Of a stretch of DNA of 64,000 bases, positions 48,221 through 56,388 are shown one piece after another. The notes under the pieces were generated by a model. That model did no database searches. It saw only the letters and a program-made list of their open reading frames with translations, and was not told where the DNA came from. The position numbers and the translations under genes were made by a program. How positions within the stretch are numbered: position 1 is the first letter of the stretch; each line of letters opens with the position of its first letter. The stretch is from Pseudomonas sp. UYIF39. Its GTDB lineage: Bacteria; Pseudomonadota; Gammaproteobacteria; Pseudomonadales; Pseudomonadaceae. The DNA is taken from NCBI RefSeq assembly GCF_029963765.1, contig NZ_JALBYU010000023.1:1-64000 (forward strand). The letters run 5' to 3'.

Positions 48221-48246
48221 AACGGGAGCCCCTGAGGACTCCCGTT
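48221..48246 (-). terminator. Intrinsic terminator of cheR
   Basis: AACGGGAG and CTCCCGTT pair across a 10-nt loop, and on the minus strand a run of T (TTTTTTTTT) follows. It lies 20 bp after the cheR stop and before the flgB promoter. Confidence 0.9.
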
Positions 48247-48265
48247 TTTTGATAACGCCAACGAA

Positions 48266-49093
48266 TCACTTCGCCTGGTAAATGATCCCCGGGCTGCACT
48301 GGACCATCTGGTAATGATCGGGCAAACCGTTCAGCGCCTCGGAAGCACCGAGGAACAGATAACCGCCTGGCTTCAACGTGCTGTGAATGCGCAACAGGAT
48401 GTCCTTCTTCACCTCGGCGGAGAAGTAGATCAGCACGTTGCGGCAGAACACGATGTCGAACTTGCCGAGGCTCGCGTAGCTGTCCAGCAGGTTGAACGAG
48501 CGAAACTCCACCCGGCTCTTGATCGGTGCCTTGATGGCCCAGCGCCCCGGCCCTTTCGGGTCGAAGTAACGTTGAAGGCGCTCGGGCGACAGGCCGCGGC
48601 CGATGGCCAGGCTGTCGTACTCGCCGGTCTTGCAGTTGGTCAACATGGTACCGGACAGGTCGGTGGCAACGATCTGCACGCCCATCTTCAACTGGCCCAT
48701 GTTCACGCGCTCGAACTCATCGATCGACATCGACAGAGAATAAGGTTCCTGACCCGACGAACACGCCGCCGACCAGATCCGCAGACGCTGGCCAGGGGCG
48801 GCCTTGATCGCTGCGGGCAGCACCTTGTTCTTCAAGACTTCAAACGGATAGGTGTCACGAAACCACAGGGTTTCGTTGGTGGTCATGGCATCCACCACCA
48901 TCTCGCGCAAACCGCTGCGCGGCTGGGTCTGGATGCGCTGGACCAGCTCACCCAGGGACTTGATGCCTTGCTGTTCCATCAGTTTGTTGAGACGGCTCGA
49001 GACCAGGTACTGCTTGTTTTCACCGAGCAAAATGCCACAGGCTTTTTCCAGGAAGACCCGGAACTGTTCGAAATCCAAATTACCCGTAGACAA
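48266..49093 (-). CDS. cheR: Chemotaxis protein methyltransferase CheR
   Basis: 275 residues. An N-terminal helical part binds chemoreceptors; the SAM-binding part has LRIWSAACSSGQEPYSLSM, IVATDLSGTML and IVFCRNVLIYFSAEVKK. The RRE-like loop reads TNETLWFRDTYPFEVL. It methylates glutamates of chemoreceptors and sets adaptation. It lies 46 bp after cheV; no CheB or CheA is here. Confidence 0.95.
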   Translation of the reverse strand: MSTGNLDFEQFRVFLEKACGILLGENKQYLVSSRLNKLMEQQGIKSLGELVQRIQTQPRSGLREMVVDAMTTNETLWFRDTYPFEVLKNKVLPAAIKAAPGQRLRIWSAACSSGQEPYSLSMSIDEFERVNMGQLKMGVQIVATDLSGTMLTNCKTGEYDSLAIGRGLSPERLQRYFDPKGPGRWAIKAPIKSRVEFRSFNLLDSYASLGKFDIVFCRNVLIYFSAEVKKDILLRIHSTLKPGGYLFLGASEALNGLPDHYQMVQCSPGIIYQAK

Positions 49094-49139
49094 AGATGCC
49101 GCCTCTTAAATCGTATTAACCGTTAGGGGCAGAAGGCCC

Positions 49140-50072
49140 CTAGCTGATGTCTGCTGCTTTGATCCGGTTGACTACCCGGGATGCCAGGTCATCAGGACGG
49201 AATTTGGCAAGGAAGTCATCGGCACCGACCTTCTTGACCATCGCCTGATTGAATACACCCGACAACGAAGTATGCAGGATGATGTGAAGCTTTTGCATGC
49301 GAGGGTCGTTGCGGATCTCGGCCGTGAGGGTGTACCCGTCCATCTCCGGCATCTCGATGTCGGAAATCATCATCAGGAACTCTTCTTCCGGCTTCTTGCC
49401 CTCGTCGACCAGTTTGCGCAGGTAATCCAGCGCTTGCCGACCGTCGTTCAACGCCACCACTTCGACACCGACCGTCTGCAGGCATCGGGTCACCTGCTTG
49501 CGCGCCACCGACGAGTCATCGACTGTCAGAACTCGCAAAGAGAGCGCTTTGTGCTGGGTTTCGACATCCACCACGCCGACGGAAATCGCTTCCGGTGTCG
49601 GCGCCACTTCTGCCAACACTTTCTCGACATCGATGATTTCGACTAACTGATTGTCGACCCGAGTCACAGCCGTCAGGTAATGATCGCGTCCCGTGCCTTT
49701 GGGTGGCGGATGAATCTCCTCCCAATTCATGTTGACGATGCGTTCCACCGACCGCACCAGGAAGCCCTGGGTCTTGGTGTTGTACTCCGTGATGATCACA
49801 AAGGGATTGCTTTGATCTTTCAGCGCACCGGAACCGGTCGCCATCGCCAGATCAAGAATCGGAATAGTCGCCCCCCGAATATTTGCCACACCGCACACGA
49901 CAGGACTGGATTTTGGCATCAGCGTCAGTTTGGGGCATTGCAGCACCTCCCGAACCTTGAACACGTTGATCCCATACAGCTGCTGGCCGTCAAGACGGAA
50001 CAACAACAGCTCAAGGCGATTCTGCCCTACCAGTTGCGTGCGCTGGTTTACCGCATCCATTACACCAGCCAT
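49140..50072 (-). CDS. cheV: Chemotaxis coupling/adaptation protein CheV
   Basis: 310 residues from the ATG at 50072, preceded by TAGGAG. An N-terminal CheW domain (ELLLFRLDGQQLYGINVFKV, VCGVANIRGATIPILDLAMA) is joined to a C-terminal receiver (LRVLTVDDSSVARKQVTRCL, Asp in MMISDIEMPEMDGYTL). It links receptors to the kinase and helps adaptation. It precedes cheR and is divergent from flgA. Confidence 0.94.
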   Translation of the reverse strand: MAGVMDAVNQRTQLVGQNRLELLLFRLDGQQLYGINVFKVREVLQCPKLTLMPKSSPVVCGVANIRGATIPILDLAMATGSGALKDQSNPFVIITEYNTKTQGFLVRSVERIVNMNWEEIHPPPKGTGRDHYLTAVTRVDNQLVEIIDVEKVLAEVAPTPEAISVGVVDVETQHKALSLRVLTVDDSSVARKQVTRCLQTVGVEVVALNDGRQALDYLRKLVDEGKKPEEEFLMMISDIEMPEMDGYTLTAEIRNDPRMQKLHIILHTSLSGVFNQAMVKKVGADDFLAKFRPDDLASRVVNRIKAADIS

Positions 50073-50128
50073 GCACAGACTCCTACACCAACGCTTAAGT
50101 GTGTTGCGACGTGCATTCTTCACTAAAC

Positions 50129-50142
50129 GGCACGGCGCTTGC
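50129..50142 (+). promoter_or_regulatory. Sigma54 promoter element before flgA
   Basis: GGCACGGCGCTTGC has the -24 GG and -12 GC at the required spacing, with CTTTTT after it. The predicted start (+1) is about 50154, one base before the flgA ATG at 50155. flgA is an RpoN/FleQ-type gene in P. aeruginosa, which fits. Confidence 0.75.
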
Positions 50143-50154
50143 TTTTTAACTCTT

Positions 50155-50916
50155 ATGAACACAGAACCGACATTTTTCCGACGCCTGACATCAAACGCCC
50201 GCAAATTGCTTTGCGCGGTGTCGGCCGTCTGCCTGCTCAACGCTGGCTGCCCTGCCCTTGCTGACGCGGTTACCTTGCCTGACATGCTTATCGGCGTCAC
50301 TCAGGGCTTTCTTGAATTCACCGTAGAAGACTATCTGGCCACTAGTCAAACAGAAGGCCGATACGAGATCGAGGTCAAGAAGCTCGATCCGCGGCTGCGC
50401 ATGCCCATGTGCGACAAGGAATTGACAGCGACCCTGGAGAGCCCGGCCACGCCGCTGGGGCGCGTTACGGTCAAGGTTGCTTGCGAAGGCGCGTCCCCCT
50501 GGACGGTCTTCGTACCTGCTCAAGTGCGCCTGTTTCGCGACATTGTGACCACCACCCGCCCGCTGCGACGCGCCGGTATCGTCGAGCCCCAGGATGTGAC
50601 CCTGCGCGAGCGTGACATCAGTCTGATCAGCCAGGGTTACCTGACTTCCGTCGACCAGGCGATCGGGCAGAAACTTACCCGACCAATGGTCGCCGACCAG
50701 GTCATGACCCTGGTGCACATGGAACAGGCAGAAGTCATCAGCAAGGGCGACCAGGTGGTGATTACCGCCCACAGTGGAACGCTCAGCGTGCGCATGCCGG
50801 GTGAAGCGCTGTCCAACGGCGGCTTGCGTGAACAGATCAGGGTGAAAAACCTCAACTCCCAGCGGGTCATCAAGGCGCAAGTCACCGCGCCCGGTCAGGT
50901 GGAAGTGGCCATGTAG
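50155..50916 (+). CDS. flgA: Flagella basal body P-ring formation protein FlgA
   Basis: 253 residues from the ATG at 50155. A signal peptide (about 15-37, KLLCAVSAVCLLNAGCPALA) sends it to the periplasm. The SAF-like domain shows TTTRPLRRAGIVEPQDVTLRE and IGQKLTRPMVADQVMT, and the end reads IRVKNLNSQRVIKAQVTAPG. It is a chaperone for the P-ring. No Shine-Dalgarno sequence lies before the ATG, which would be at the very 5' end of a sigma54 transcript. It may be leaderless or may start elsewhere. Confidence 0.92.
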   Translation: MNTEPTFFRRLTSNARKLLCAVSAVCLLNAGCPALADAVTLPDMLIGVTQGFLEFTVEDYLATSQTEGRYEIEVKKLDPRLRMPMCDKELTATLESPATPLGRVTVKVACEGASPWTVFVPAQVRLFRDIVTTTRPLRRAGIVEPQDVTLRERDISLISQGYLTSVDQAIGQKLTRPMVADQVMTLVHMEQAEVISKGDQVVITAHSGTLSVRMPGEALSNGGLREQIRVKNLNSQRVIKAQVTAPGQVEVAM

Positions 50917-51003
50917 AACACTGGCGCGCCACTCGACTGTTCCCTAGACTGTGCCCTATGCAGGGCAAGCGCTGACGCGCGCAAGCTCATTGATAATTGG
51001 GCC

Positions 51004-51030
51004 TAAAGTTTTTCAGGGTATGGCCGAAAA
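51004..51030 (+). promoter_or_regulatory. Sigma28 (FliA) promoter for flgM
   Basis: TAAAGTTT at 51004-51011, an 11-bp spacer, and GCCGAAAA at 51023-51030 match the FliA consensus exactly. Position suits transcription of flgM (ATG at 51067). Confidence 0.93.
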
Positions 51031-51066
51031 CATGGCAAGCGTCCAAATACCCAGAGGTTTTTTGTC

Positions 51067-51393
51067 ATGGTCATCGATTTCAGCCGTTTAAACAGTTCCT
51101 CGTCACTTACCGGTAGTACACGTACCAGCACCGCGAAGGAAGCCGCCGAAGCCGGCAAACCCGCACCGCTGAATACCCCGGCCGAACAGGCCAGTACCGT
51201 CAAAAGCGGGGAATCGGTACACCTCAGCAATGAGGCTCAACAGTTGCAGAAGGTCACTGACAAGCTGCGCGATCAGCCTGCCGTCGACAACGCCCGTGTG
51301 GCCGAGTTGAAAGCAGCGATTGCCGATGGCAGCTACAAAGTCGACAGCAACCGTGTAGCCAGCAAACTGCTCAACTTCGAAGCCCAGCGCTAG
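51067..51393 (+). CDS. flgM: Anti-sigma28 factor FlgM
   Basis: 108 residues. The N-terminus is low in structure (RLNSSSSLTGSTRTSTAKEA) and the C-terminal part holds the sigma28-binding region: ESVHLSNEAQQLQKVTDKL, VAELKAAIADGSYKVDSNRV and ASKLLNFE. FlgM holds FliA inactive until it is exported through the completed hook. It is preceded by a perfect FliA promoter, so it lies under feedback control. Confidence 0.95.
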   Translation: MVIDFSRLNSSSSLTGSTRTSTAKEAAEAGKPAPLNTPAEQASTVKSGESVHLSNEAQQLQKVTDKLRDQPAVDNARVAELKAAIADGSYKVDSNRVASKLLNFEAQR

Positions 51394-51441
51394 GCCAAGG
51401 CCTGCGCCAGGCTTTTGGACGCTTAAAACCCAAGGCCAGCC

Positions 51442-51909
51442 ATGCACGACACTAATTTACTGCAACTGATCACCGACGATTTCGCTCCAGCACAGCACTT
51501 GCTGGAGTTACTGCAAACCGAGTCCCTCGCCTTGCACGGTCGCGACATGCCACTGCTCGAAGAGATTCTGGCGCAGAAACAGGCATTGATCATTTTGCTC
51601 GATCAGCATGGCCGCAAGCGCAGTGAAATCCTCGCCAGCCTCAGCCTGCCGACCAATCGCAACGGCCTGGAGCAACTTGCCAGCCATTCGAGCATTGGCG
51701 ATCAGCTGCTGGAGCAGAGCGATGTATTGACCGATCTTCTGGCTCAGTGCCAAGCGGCCAACGTCAAGAATGGCCAGTCGATCCTGGTGCAACAGGCCGC
51801 GACGGCCAATCAGCTGAAAATCCTCAACGGCGGCGAGCCGCCAGCGCTTTATGATGCACGCGGATCAACCTCCATGCTTGCGAAGCCGCGCCCGCTCAGT
51901 CAGGCTTGA
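51442..51909 (+). CDS. flgN: Flagellar export chaperone FlgN
   Basis: 155 residues, helical, with no membrane segment. ATDFAPAQHLLELLQTESLALHGRD-like sequence (PAQHLLELLQTESLALHGRD) opens the chaperone fold. It binds hook-associated proteins FlgK and FlgL before export. Follows flgM by 48 bp in the same direction. Confidence 0.93.
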   Translation: MHDTNLLQLITDDFAPAQHLLELLQTESLALHGRDMPLLEEILAQKQALIILLDQHGRKRSEILASLSLPTNRNGLEQLASHSSIGDQLLEQSDVLTDLLAQCQAANVKNGQSILVQQAATANQLKILNGGEPPALYDARGSTSMLAKPRPLSQA

Positions 51910-52001
51910 GCCTGCTGAAAAGCGCGCACTATCAAGACGCGTAACATGCTGGCAATATGCCGGCTAGTAGTAGTCATATTTTGTCTGGAGATTGATGAAC
52001 C

Positions 52002-52748
52002 GTGTTCAATGCCTTAAGCGCGGAAGATGCTCCGCAGCCACCCAAGGTGCTCACCACGCCGTTGGAGATCTCCGGCAACCTGCGCCAGCTGCAAGACAGC
52101 CATGATCCGCTGATCATCACGTTCCATGAGCGCAGCCAGCGCTTCCAGAGTTATCTGGTGGACATTGACCGTGACAGCAACATGATTGCCCTGGACGAAA
52201 TGATTCCCCGCGATGGTGAACGCTTCCTGCTCGCCGGCGAACCGTTCAAGGTAGAAGGCTTTCACGACGGCGTGCGTATTGCCTGGGAAAGCAACGGCCC
52301 GTTGACCATCGACGAATCTGGTGGCGGTCGCTGCTACCGTGGCGCCCTGCCCGCCGAGGTGGTTTACCACCAGCGTCGCAATGCATTCCGCGCAGCATTG
52401 AAGCTGGCACAACTGGTCAACGTCGATCTGGGCGGTGAAAAGCTCAAGTCGCCGATCAGCGGCAAGCTATTGGACATCTCAGCCACCGGCTGCAAGTTGC
52501 GCTTCGAAGGCGACATAACGGACAGCCTGCAACTGGGCCAGGTCTATGACCGCTTCATCGCCGCCCTGCCCTTTGGCAACATGACGGCACCCGTCGAGCT
52601 GCGTTACCTGCACTTCGAAGAAAGGATCTCCATCACCTTCGCCGGCGTACGCTTTCACAACATGAGCGGGCTGGTGCAGCGGCAGGTCGAGCGGTTCGTC
52701 TATCAGCTTCAGCGCGAAGCGCGGCGCTTCGACAAAGACGACATGTAA
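52002..52748 (+). CDS. flgZ: c-di-GMP-dependent flagellar brake protein (PilZ domain)
   Basis: 248 residues from a GTG. An N-terminal YcgR domain (ITFHERSQRFQSYLVDIDRD) leads to a PilZ domain with the c-di-GMP motifs QRRNAFRA (RxxxR) and LDISATGCKLRF (DxSxxG). On binding c-di-GMP it slows the flagellar motor. It follows flgMN, as in other pseudomonads, and ends at a strong terminator. Confidence 0.93.
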   Translation: MFNALSAEDAPQPPKVLTTPLEISGNLRQLQDSHDPLIITFHERSQRFQSYLVDIDRDSNMIALDEMIPRDGERFLLAGEPFKVEGFHDGVRIAWESNGPLTIDESGGGRCYRGALPAEVVYHQRRNAFRAALKLAQLVNVDLGGEKLKSPISGKLLDISATGCKLRFEGDITDSLQLGQVYDRFIAALPFGNMTAPVELRYLHFEERISITFAGVRFHNMSGLVQRQVERFVYQLQREARRFDKDDM

Positions 52749-52764
52749 TACGACCCTTTAATTG

Positions 52765-52803
52765 AAAACGGGCAGTCCCTTGCGGTGACTGCCCGTTTTT
52801 TTT
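52765..52803 (+). terminator. Intrinsic terminator of flgZ
   Basis: AAAACGGGCAGTC and GACTGCCCGTTTT form a 13-bp stem, followed by eight T. Confidence 0.93.
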
Positions 52804-52815
52804 ATGCGTTGCTTT

Positions 52816-54180
52816 TTATGGCCTGGCCTCGGTAAAACTTTGCTCGCGAGGTGCATCAGGGTCTTCGGGCGGCGGATCGGTTTCGGTCTCTGATTCAGGT
52901 TCCGGCTCAGGGTTGATCGGGTTTTGCATCTGATCCTGAACCACCTGCTCATCGACACGGGGGTCAAGGCAAGCGACCAACGGTGAACTCGACATGCTGT
53001 CCGGCATGGCGACGTGATGCAGTGGCGCATCGTCCACCACATGCAGGTTGGTCACCGCTTTCGGGCGAATCCGCCACACAAGCACCAACGCAAAGAAACT
53101 GAAGAAGGCATAGAGCATGTGGCTGCCGAACAGCTTCATCAGCACCCCCGCCACCAGCGGCCCGATACTGGCGCCGACGCCGTAGGTCACCAGCAGCATT
53201 GCTGTCAGGGACACCCGGCGATCACCCTCGACGTGGTCGTTTGAGAATGCCACCGCCAGCGGATACAGGCAGAACATCACCAGCGAACAGCAGAACCCGG
53301 TGATAAACAAAATCTCCAGCGGTACCTGCTGCATGATTGCCAGCGGCAACGCGGTAAGCGCCAGGACCAGGGCAAAACAGCGGATCAACAGCGCCCGGTC
53401 ATAACGGTCGGACAGCCAGCCCAACGGCCATTGCACCAGCAGCCCCGCAAAAATGCAGCTACCCATGAACAGACCAACCTGCTCCGTGGACAACCCCTGC
53501 TGCGAGGCATACAGCGGTGCCAGGCCGTAGAACGAACCAATGATCAGCCCCGCCCCCAGCACCGTGCTCAACGACTGCGGCACGCGCTTGATGAAGAACC
53601 GCGGCTCCATCGGTGCCGGGTGCAACGGCGCCGGGTGAATCCGGCGAGTCAGGGCCACCGGCACCAGGCACAGCGCGAAGCACAAGGCGACCAGCATCAG
53701 CAGTTCCAGGCCCAGGCCCGGGTGCATGACCAGAATCAACTGACCCAGCACCAGCCCCAGGTATGAGGCGATCATGTAGCCGCTGAATACCGTCCCGCGC
53801 TGCGAGGCTTCGGCCTGCTCATTGAGCCAGCTTTCGATGACCATGTATTGGCACATCATGCCGAGGCCAACGATGACCCGCAGGAAGATCCAGGCAGGCA
53901 ACCAGTCCACCAGGCCATGACCCAGCACCGCCGCGCCGACAATCCCGGCGCAGGCCGAATAGGCGCGAATATGCCCGACCCGGGCAATCAGCCGGTGGCC
54001 GATCTTGCCACCCAGCACCAGGCCGCAATAGTTGGCCGCCATCAACGCACCGACCCACAGGCTGTCGACGTGATCGGCGGCCAGGCGCAAGGCCAGGTAA
54101 GTACTCAACAGGCCAGAGCCGATCAACATCATCAGCGAGGCAAAATAAAGCGCTCGAAAGGGTTTCCAGATTTGGCGCAT
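52816..54180 (-). CDS. MFS transporter (YcaD-like)
   Basis: 454 residues with about 12 membrane segments (for example RALYFASLMMLIGSGLLSTY, VGALMAANYCGLVLGGKIGH, IFLRVIVGLGMMCQYMVIES). The GWLSDRYDRALLIR loop is MFS-typical. The C-terminus is unusual: an acidic, proline-rich tail PEPEPESETETDPPPEDPD. Substrate unknown. It is monocistronic and separate from the glutamine-synthetase-like gene. Confidence 0.88.
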   Translation of the reverse strand: MRQIWKPFRALYFASLMMLIGSGLLSTYLALRLAADHVDSLWVGALMAANYCGLVLGGKIGHRLIARVGHIRAYSACAGIVGAAVLGHGLVDWLPAWIFLRVIVGLGMMCQYMVIESWLNEQAEASQRGTVFSGYMIASYLGLVLGQLILVMHPGLGLELLMLVALCFALCLVPVALTRRIHPAPLHPAPMEPRFFIKRVPQSLSTVLGAGLIIGSFYGLAPLYASQQGLSTEQVGLFMGSCIFAGLLVQWPLGWLSDRYDRALLIRCFALVLALTALPLAIMQQVPLEILFITGFCCSLVMFCLYPLAVAFSNDHVEGDRRVSLTAMLLVTYGVGASIGPLVAGVLMKLFGSHMLYAFFSFFALVLVWRIRPKAVTNLHVVDDAPLHHVAMPDSMSSSPLVACLDPRVDEQVVQDQMQNPINPEPEPESETETDPPPEDPDAPREQSFTEARP

Positions 54181-54251
54181 CGGCGTTCCGAGCGGCTCCT
54201 TGCAGTGAGTTTCGGGCTACCGACAAACGATAGCCCGATGTCGACGGGGCG

Positions 54252-55595
54252 TCAGGCCTGGGCCGCTAAAACACGCCGCTCCCAGGGAGTAATTTCATCA
54301 AAGAAGCTGGTCAACTCGATAGTCTTCGAGGCGATGTAGCCTTCGATGAACTCCTTGCCGAACAGTTCCTTCGCCAATTGGCTACGTTTCAGACGCTCAA
54401 GTGCCGCATGCAAGGTACACGGCAATGAAAGATTGTCCGGTACTTCGAATTCACCCTGGATCGGTTCGCTCGGCTCCAGTTTGTGTTCAATGCCATACAA
54501 CCCTGCGGCAAGGCTGGCAGCGATCGCCAGGTAAGGATTTGCATCAGCCCCCGGCAAACGGTTCTCGACCCGACGAGCGGCGGGAGAACTGGCTGGAATA
54601 CGCAATCCGGCCGCGCGATTGTCGTGGGACCAGCAGGCATTATTCGGCGACGCATACGGATGGCACAAGCGCTGATACGAGTTCACGTTCGGTGCGAACA
54701 ACGCAGTGAAATCCGCCATGCCGGCCTGCTGACCCGCGATGAAATGACGGAAGGTCGCCGTCGGCTCACCAGCCTTGTCGCTGAACACGTTACGCCCGCT
54801 GCCGATCTCGATGATGCTCTGGTGAATATGCATCGAACTGCCCGGCGTGTGCGCCAGCGGCTTGGCCATGCAAACCACGGTCAGGCCATGCTTGAGCGCG
54901 ACTTCTTTAAGCAGATGTTTGAACAGGAGTGTCTGGTCGGCCAACAGCAGCGGGTCGCCGTGCAGCAGGTTGATCTCGAACTGGCTGACGCCCATCTCGT
55001 GCATGAAGGTATCGCGCGGCAAGCCCAGGGCCGCCATGCATGCGTAGACTTCATTGAAGAACGGCCGCAAGCCATTATTGGAACTGACGCTGAACGCCGA
55101 ATGGCCGTCTTCGCGACGACCGTCCAGGCCTAACGGCGGCTGGAAGGGCTGAGTCGGGTCGGTATTGGCTGCGAAGACAAAAAATTCCAGCTCGGTCGCC
55201 ACCACCGGCGCCAGGCCGAGGGCCGCGTAACGCGCGATCACGGCCTTCAATTGGCCGCGGGTCGACAGCTTTGAGCTGCCACCGGTCAGCTCGTCCGCAT
55301 CGCAAATGGCCAAGGCTCGCGGCGGCTGGCTCCACGGCAAGCGATGAATCTGTGCAGGGTCGGGCACCAGCGCCAGGTCGCCATCATCGCTGCCGTAAAA
55401 GCGCGCTGGCGGGTATCCGCCCATGATGCATTGCAGCAGCACTCCCCGCGCCATTTGCAAACGCCGCCCCTCGAGAAAGCCTTCGGCGGTCATTACCTTG
55501 CCACGGGGTACGCCATTCAAATCCGGCGTGACACATTCAATCTCATCAATGCCCGTCAGTCGCTGTGCGAGTGAGCGATGGCCATCGGTTGTCAT
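54252..55595 (-). CDS. Glutamine synthetase family enzyme (gamma-glutamylpolyamine synthetase type)
   Basis: 447 residues from the ATG at 55595. It begins RLTGIDEIECVTPDLNGVPRGK, with the beta-Grasp domain. The catalytic parts include ELEFFVFA, then KPLAHTPGSSMHIHQSI (metal/ATP-binding), and NSYQRLCHPYASPNNACWSHDN. It has no adenylylation site of the GlnA type. These are features of PuuA and related enzymes that join glutamate to putrescine or other amines. Not GlnA, which lies elsewhere. Confidence 0.88.
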   Translation of the reverse strand: MTTDGHRSLAQRLTGIDEIECVTPDLNGVPRGKVMTAEGFLEGRRLQMARGVLLQCIMGGYPPARFYGSDDGDLALVPDPAQIHRLPWSQPPRALAICDADELTGGSSKLSTRGQLKAVIARYAALGLAPVVATELEFFVFAANTDPTQPFQPPLGLDGRREDGHSAFSVSSNNGLRPFFNEVYACMAALGLPRDTFMHEMGVSQFEINLLHGDPLLLADQTLLFKHLLKEVALKHGLTVVCMAKPLAHTPGSSMHIHQSIIEIGSGRNVFSDKAGEPTATFRHFIAGQQAGMADFTALFAPNVNSYQRLCHPYASPNNACWSHDNRAAGLRIPASSPAARRVENRLPGADANPYLAIAASLAAGLYGIEHKLEPSEPIQGEFEVPDNLSLPCTLHAALERLKRSQLAKELFGKEFIEGYIASKTIELTSFFDEITPWERRVLAAQA

Positions 55596-55695
55596 GACGC
55601 AATCCTTTGTTGTTGTGCGAGCCGCGAACGGCGACCCGCACAAAATAGGCTCCGCCTGTTCGGAATATCAAGCAGCGGCCAACAAAAAGAACCGG

Positions 55696-56388
55696 TCAGG
55701 GCAGATAGAGGCTGAACACGCCGCCGCCCAGCGGGCCGCCATTGCTGATTTCGGTGTGTCCGCCCACGCCGTTGCGTTGATGGAGTGCGGCAATCCGCCC
55801 GGCAAAGTACAGGCCCAGGCCAGTGCTTCCGCTGCTGTGGTTGATGCCCTGCACGTAATCGGCCTGACGCTCGATCATCTCGGGTGGATAACCTTCGCCA
55901 TCGTCGTTGACGGTCAGCACCAATTGCCCGGCGTCATCGCTGACGCTGATCAACACCGCGTGGCGGGCGTAACGAATGGCGTTGTTGATGCTGTTGCCCA
56001 GCACCGAGGCAATCAGCTCCCGGTCGAAGAAACCCAGAGGGCTCAACGGGTCCACTTGATAGGTCGCCATGATGCCGCGACTGGCAAACACGTCCTGGTG
56101 GCAGGCCAATTGCGCTTCGATGAAGTCATCCAGTTCATGGTAGGCCGGTTGCAACGGCATCTGGTTGACGCCGAGTTTGTACAGCCCCAGCAACTGCACC
56201 AGCATGCCATTAAGGTGAGAGAACTCGAATTCGATCACGCCCTGCTCCGGGGTGTAGTGTTGCGGATCCGGCAAGCGCGCCAACCATTGGCTGTGGGCCT
56301 GCATCAGCATGGCCAGGGAGTTCTTCATGTCGTGCACGGTGGAGGCAATCACCGTGGAAAAATCGAGTGCCTGTTCGCTGTTGTTCAT
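55696..56388 (-). CDS. Soluble histidine kinase-like protein without sensor domain
   Basis: 230 residues from the ATG at 56388. There is no membrane segment or PAS/HAMP domain. A HisKA-like helix carries the putative phosphoacceptor His in TVHDMKNSLAMLMQ. The HATPase part has GNSINNAIRYARHAV (N-box), DDGEGYPPEM and STGLGLYFAGRIAAL. Its start overlaps the stop of the TPR regulator gene by 4 bp, so it is translated together with it. I cannot name an orthologue. Confidence 0.85.
   Translation of the reverse strand: MNNSEQALDFSTVIASTVHDMKNSLAMLMQAHSQWLARLPDPQHYTPEQGVIEFEFSHLNGMLVQLLGLYKLGVNQMPLQPAYHELDDFIEAQLACHQDVFASRGIMATYQVDPLSPLGFFDRELIASVLGNSINNAIRYARHAVLISVSDDAGQLVLTVNDDGEGYPPEMIERQADYVQGINHSSGSTGLGLYFAGRIAALHQRNGVGGHTEISNGGPLGGGVFSLYLP

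Noticed and set aside
51932..51966. Sigma28 promoter before flgZ
   Set aside because: TCAAGACG and GCCGGCTA are about 19 bp apart, not 11, and both differ from the consensus.
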